Part shown: piece by piece, positions 14,974-16,249 of the stretch
Position numbering within the stretch: the first letter of the stretch is position 1
How the letters are laid out: each line of letters starts with the position of its first letter
From: Massiliimalia sp964370215
Lineage (GTDB): Bacteria > Bacillota > Clostridia > Oscillospirales > Ruminococcaceae
Assembly (NCBI GenBank): GCA_964370215.1
Contig: CAYJIM010000055.1
Coordinates: 1-16,249, forward strand
DNA: 16,249 bases
Direction of reading: 5' to 3'
Notes under the pieces: model-generated
Database searches by the model: none
What the model was told of the DNA's origin: nothing
What the model saw: the letters and a program-made list of their open reading frames with translations, nothing else
Made by a program: the position numbers and the translations under genes

Positions 14974-15002
14974 ATGATACCATGAATAGAATTAAAAGTC
15001 AA
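14974..15002 (-). promoter_or_regulatory. Predicted sigma-A promoter of citrate synthase
   Basis: On the minus strand: -35 TTGACT (15002-14997), a 17-base spacer, and -10 TATCAT (14979-14974). The leader before the ATG is about 50 bases and contains the GGAGG site. It is the best-matching -35 box in the window. Confidence 0.75.
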
Positions 15003-15023
15003 ATGCCGTTTTGCAAGTTTTTT

Positions 15024-15040
15024 AAATGAAACATTCATTT
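15024..15040. promoter_or_regulatory. Dyad upstream of the SpoIID-like gene
   Basis: AAATGAA, ACA, TTCATTT forms a 7-bp inverted repeat between the divergent citrate synthase and SpoIID-like genes. It could be an operator, but no regulator is implicated. I see no convincing sigma-A promoter for the SpoIID-like gene. A TTGACT at 15047 lacks a -10 at the right distance. A sporulation sigma factor is possible. Confidence 0.3.
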
Positions 15041-15094
15041 TTAACATTGACTTTACCAAAAAATCGCAACAAATTTAAAAAAAGGGGCGGAATT

Positions 15095-16174
15095 ATGAAA
15101 AGTTTTGGTCAAACACTTGCACTTTTATTCTGTTGTTTACTATTGTTACCATTATTGCCGTTGCTGCAAAACAGCAAACCCCAGCATGCTACCCTTGAAA
15201 CAGTGGAATTCACCGCCTCAACCCCTTCCGCCACCGACAGTTCCACTATTTCTGTCCCGCAGGAGATTACACCGCCCACTTCCTCTCAAATGACCGTTGC
15301 CACGTCCTCCGCCGATTCCCTCGCACCCGAAGAAGTCGTCACAGTATTTCGCAATGCGACGGACAAGCAGGAAACAGTTCCGATGCGTGATTATCTTATC
15401 GGGGTGGTGATGAGCGAGATTCCGATCTCGTTCGAAGTGGAGGCCATCAAGGCACAGGTGGTGGTCGCGCACAGCTATGCTTGTTACCAATTGCAACACG
15501 AAGATGTACTCACAGACTCACCTGCCACCCATCAAGCCTATCGTGATACGGCCATGTTGCAGGAACATTTTGGCGACAGTTTTGATGCCGCTTACCAAAA
15601 GGTAGCAGCTTGTGTCGATGCGGTTTATCCGGCAATCCTCACCTACCAAGATGCACCGGCACTCACCGCTTTTCATGCCATGTCGGCAGGAGTGACCGAA
15701 TCGTCTGCAAATGTATGGGGTGGCGCTTTTCCCTACTTGGTGGCAGTGGAAAGTGCGGGAGATCTCTTGCTTTCGGACTACAGTCAAAAAAAGGCCTTTA
15801 GTCAATCGGAAGTGCAGGGGTTGTTGCAACAGGAATTTCCAAATGTCGTGCTTTCTGCCGATCCCAGTGAGTGGATTGTTATTTTGGATCGCACCGAAAG
15901 CAATTATGTCCATACGGTGCAGGTGGCTGATCAACAGATGACAGGACAGGAGTTTCGATCGTTGTTTTCGCTTCGTAGTGCCGATTTTGATGTCGCTTAC
16001 ACCGCCAATGTATTCACCTTTACAACCCGTGGATATGGACATGGGGTTGGTATGAGTCAAGAGGGTGCCAATTATTATGCGACACAGGGCATGACCTATG
16101 ATGAAATTTTGGCACATTACTATCCAGGCACCACCTTATCGTCGGTAGCACCGACAGGCGTTTCCGGTGGGTGA
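15095..16174 (+). CDS. SpoIID/LytB-domain protein
   Basis: This is a 359-residue exported protein of the SpoIID/LytB family. SpoIID is a lytic transglycosylase that degrades peptidoglycan during engulfment. Residues 1-26 are a signal anchor, and 33-75 are a Ser/Thr/Pro-rich linker. The SpoIID domain (about 78-348) shows MRDYLIGVVMSEIP with the probable catalytic Glu108, then HAMSAGVTESSANVWGG, then GYGHGVGMSQEGANYYATQG and HYYPGTT. An in-frame ATG at 15026 is rejected: it falls in a dyad and lacks a Shine-Dalgarno, while the ATG at 15095 follows GGGGCGG. The final ten or so residues are encoded by the repeat at 16143-16205, which also supplies the stop. No other sporulation genes are adjacent, so it may be a SpoIID paralogue. 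Confidence 0.88.
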   Translation: MKSFGQTLALLFCCLLLLPLLPLLQNSKPQHATLETVEFTASTPSATDSSTISVPQEITPPTSSQMTVATSSADSLAPEEVVTVFRNATDKQETVPMRDYLIGVVMSEIPISFEVEAIKAQVVVAHSYACYQLQHEDVLTDSPATHQAYRDTAMLQEHFGDSFDAAYQKVAACVDAVYPAILTYQDAPALTAFHAMSAGVTESSANVWGGAFPYLVAVESAGDLLLSDYSQKKAFSQSEVQGLLQQEFPNVVLSADPSEWIVILDRTESNYVHTVQVADQQMTGQEFRSLFSLRSADFDVAYTANVFTFTTRGYGHGVGMSQEGANYYATQGMTYDEILAHYYPGTTLSSVAPTGVSGG

Positions 16175-16205
16175 AACCCGCGGTTGTTTCCGACTGAGCA
16201 CCCAT
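16143..16205 (+). repeat. Dispersed palindromic repeat, copy 3 (inverted, overlaps a gene end)
   Basis: Positions 16169-16205 match the complement of 158-194 with two differences in 37 bases. Similarity continues to the left into coding sequence: CGGTAGCACCG at 16144-16154 is identical to the complement of 207-217, and CAGGC follows at one base's distance in both. A four-base difference separates the two blocks. The element supplies the codons for about the last ten residues of the SpoIID-like protein and its TGA at 16172-16174. Confidence 0.8.
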
Positions 16206-16249
16206 CGCACGTGACCCTACCACCTCAATCGAAAGATACATCTGTAGGG
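16206..16249. repeat. Right edge, start of a further repeat module
   Basis: No gene is seen. The last seven bases, TGTAGGG (16243-16249), equal the complement of 106-112 at the left end, where they open the GGACAG/CTGTCC hairpin module. The window probably stops just inside another copy of that module. Confidence 0.4.

Noticed and set aside
15026..15094. Upstream ATG giving a 382-residue SpoIID-like protein
   Set aside because: It falls within an inverted repeat, has no Shine-Dalgarno and puts 23 charged residues before the signal anchor. 15095 is better.
16020..16241. Short peptides starting near MxAQSExTxGFTH at both window ends (also from about 208)
   Set aside because: They resemble each other only because both are translations of the dispersed repeat. 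No ribosome sites, and they run into antisense of real genes.

Overview
The window looks like a chromosomal segment of a low-to-middle-GC Firmicute, most likely a spore-forming Clostridia member near the Oscillospirales. The reasons are a cysteine T-box leader, a Gram-positive LexA box at recA, the recA-recX-rimO-pgsA order, a DUF1385 protein next to prmC, a SpoIID-type amidase enhancer, and palindromic intergenic repeats. The genus cannot be read from this sequence. Almost all of the content is conserved housekeeping. I see no phage, IS element, CRISPR array, toxin-antitoxin pair or defence island, and no clearly new multi-gene system.

Layout, left to right. Positions 1-282 hold no gene but carry a cluster of palindromic repeats. 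Positions 283-1925 hold two tandem cyclophilin-type lipoproteins on the minus strand with their promoter. The upstream one has lost the catalytic residues. Positions 2060-4747 are a minus-strand cysteine unit: promoter, T-box riboswitch, cysE and cysS. Positions 4758-8338 are recA-recX-rimO-pgsA (minus), with a LexA box and promoter before recA and a terminator after pgsA. That terminator shares bases with the -35 box of the cysE promoter. Positions 8323-13422 are a tightly packed minus-strand chain: lipoprotein, response regulator, histidine kinase, DUF1385 membrane protein, prmC. Positions 13471-15002 are a minus-strand citrate synthase with its own promoter and strong terminator. A SpoIID-like gene runs on the plus strand to 16174, and its last codons lie inside another copy of the left-end repeat, in inverted orientation.

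Three 100-base N runs interrupt the sequence. The one at 2160-2259 is flanked by an exact 55-bp duplication and is almost certainly a false gap. Those in rimO and prmC hide roughly 300 and 400 bases of real coding sequence.

Functional links. CysE makes O-acetylserine for cysteine synthesis and CysS loads cysteine on tRNA, so sensing uncharged tRNA-Cys through one leader joins supply and use. RecA and RecX are an effector and modulator pair under SOS control. The lipoprotein, regulator and kinase form a plausible envelope-sensing unit. The most interesting observations are the repeat that supplies the end of a reading frame, the degenerate cyclophilin paralogue, the terminator/promoter overlap, and the kinase-linked lipoprotein with three acidic calcium-loop-like motifs.
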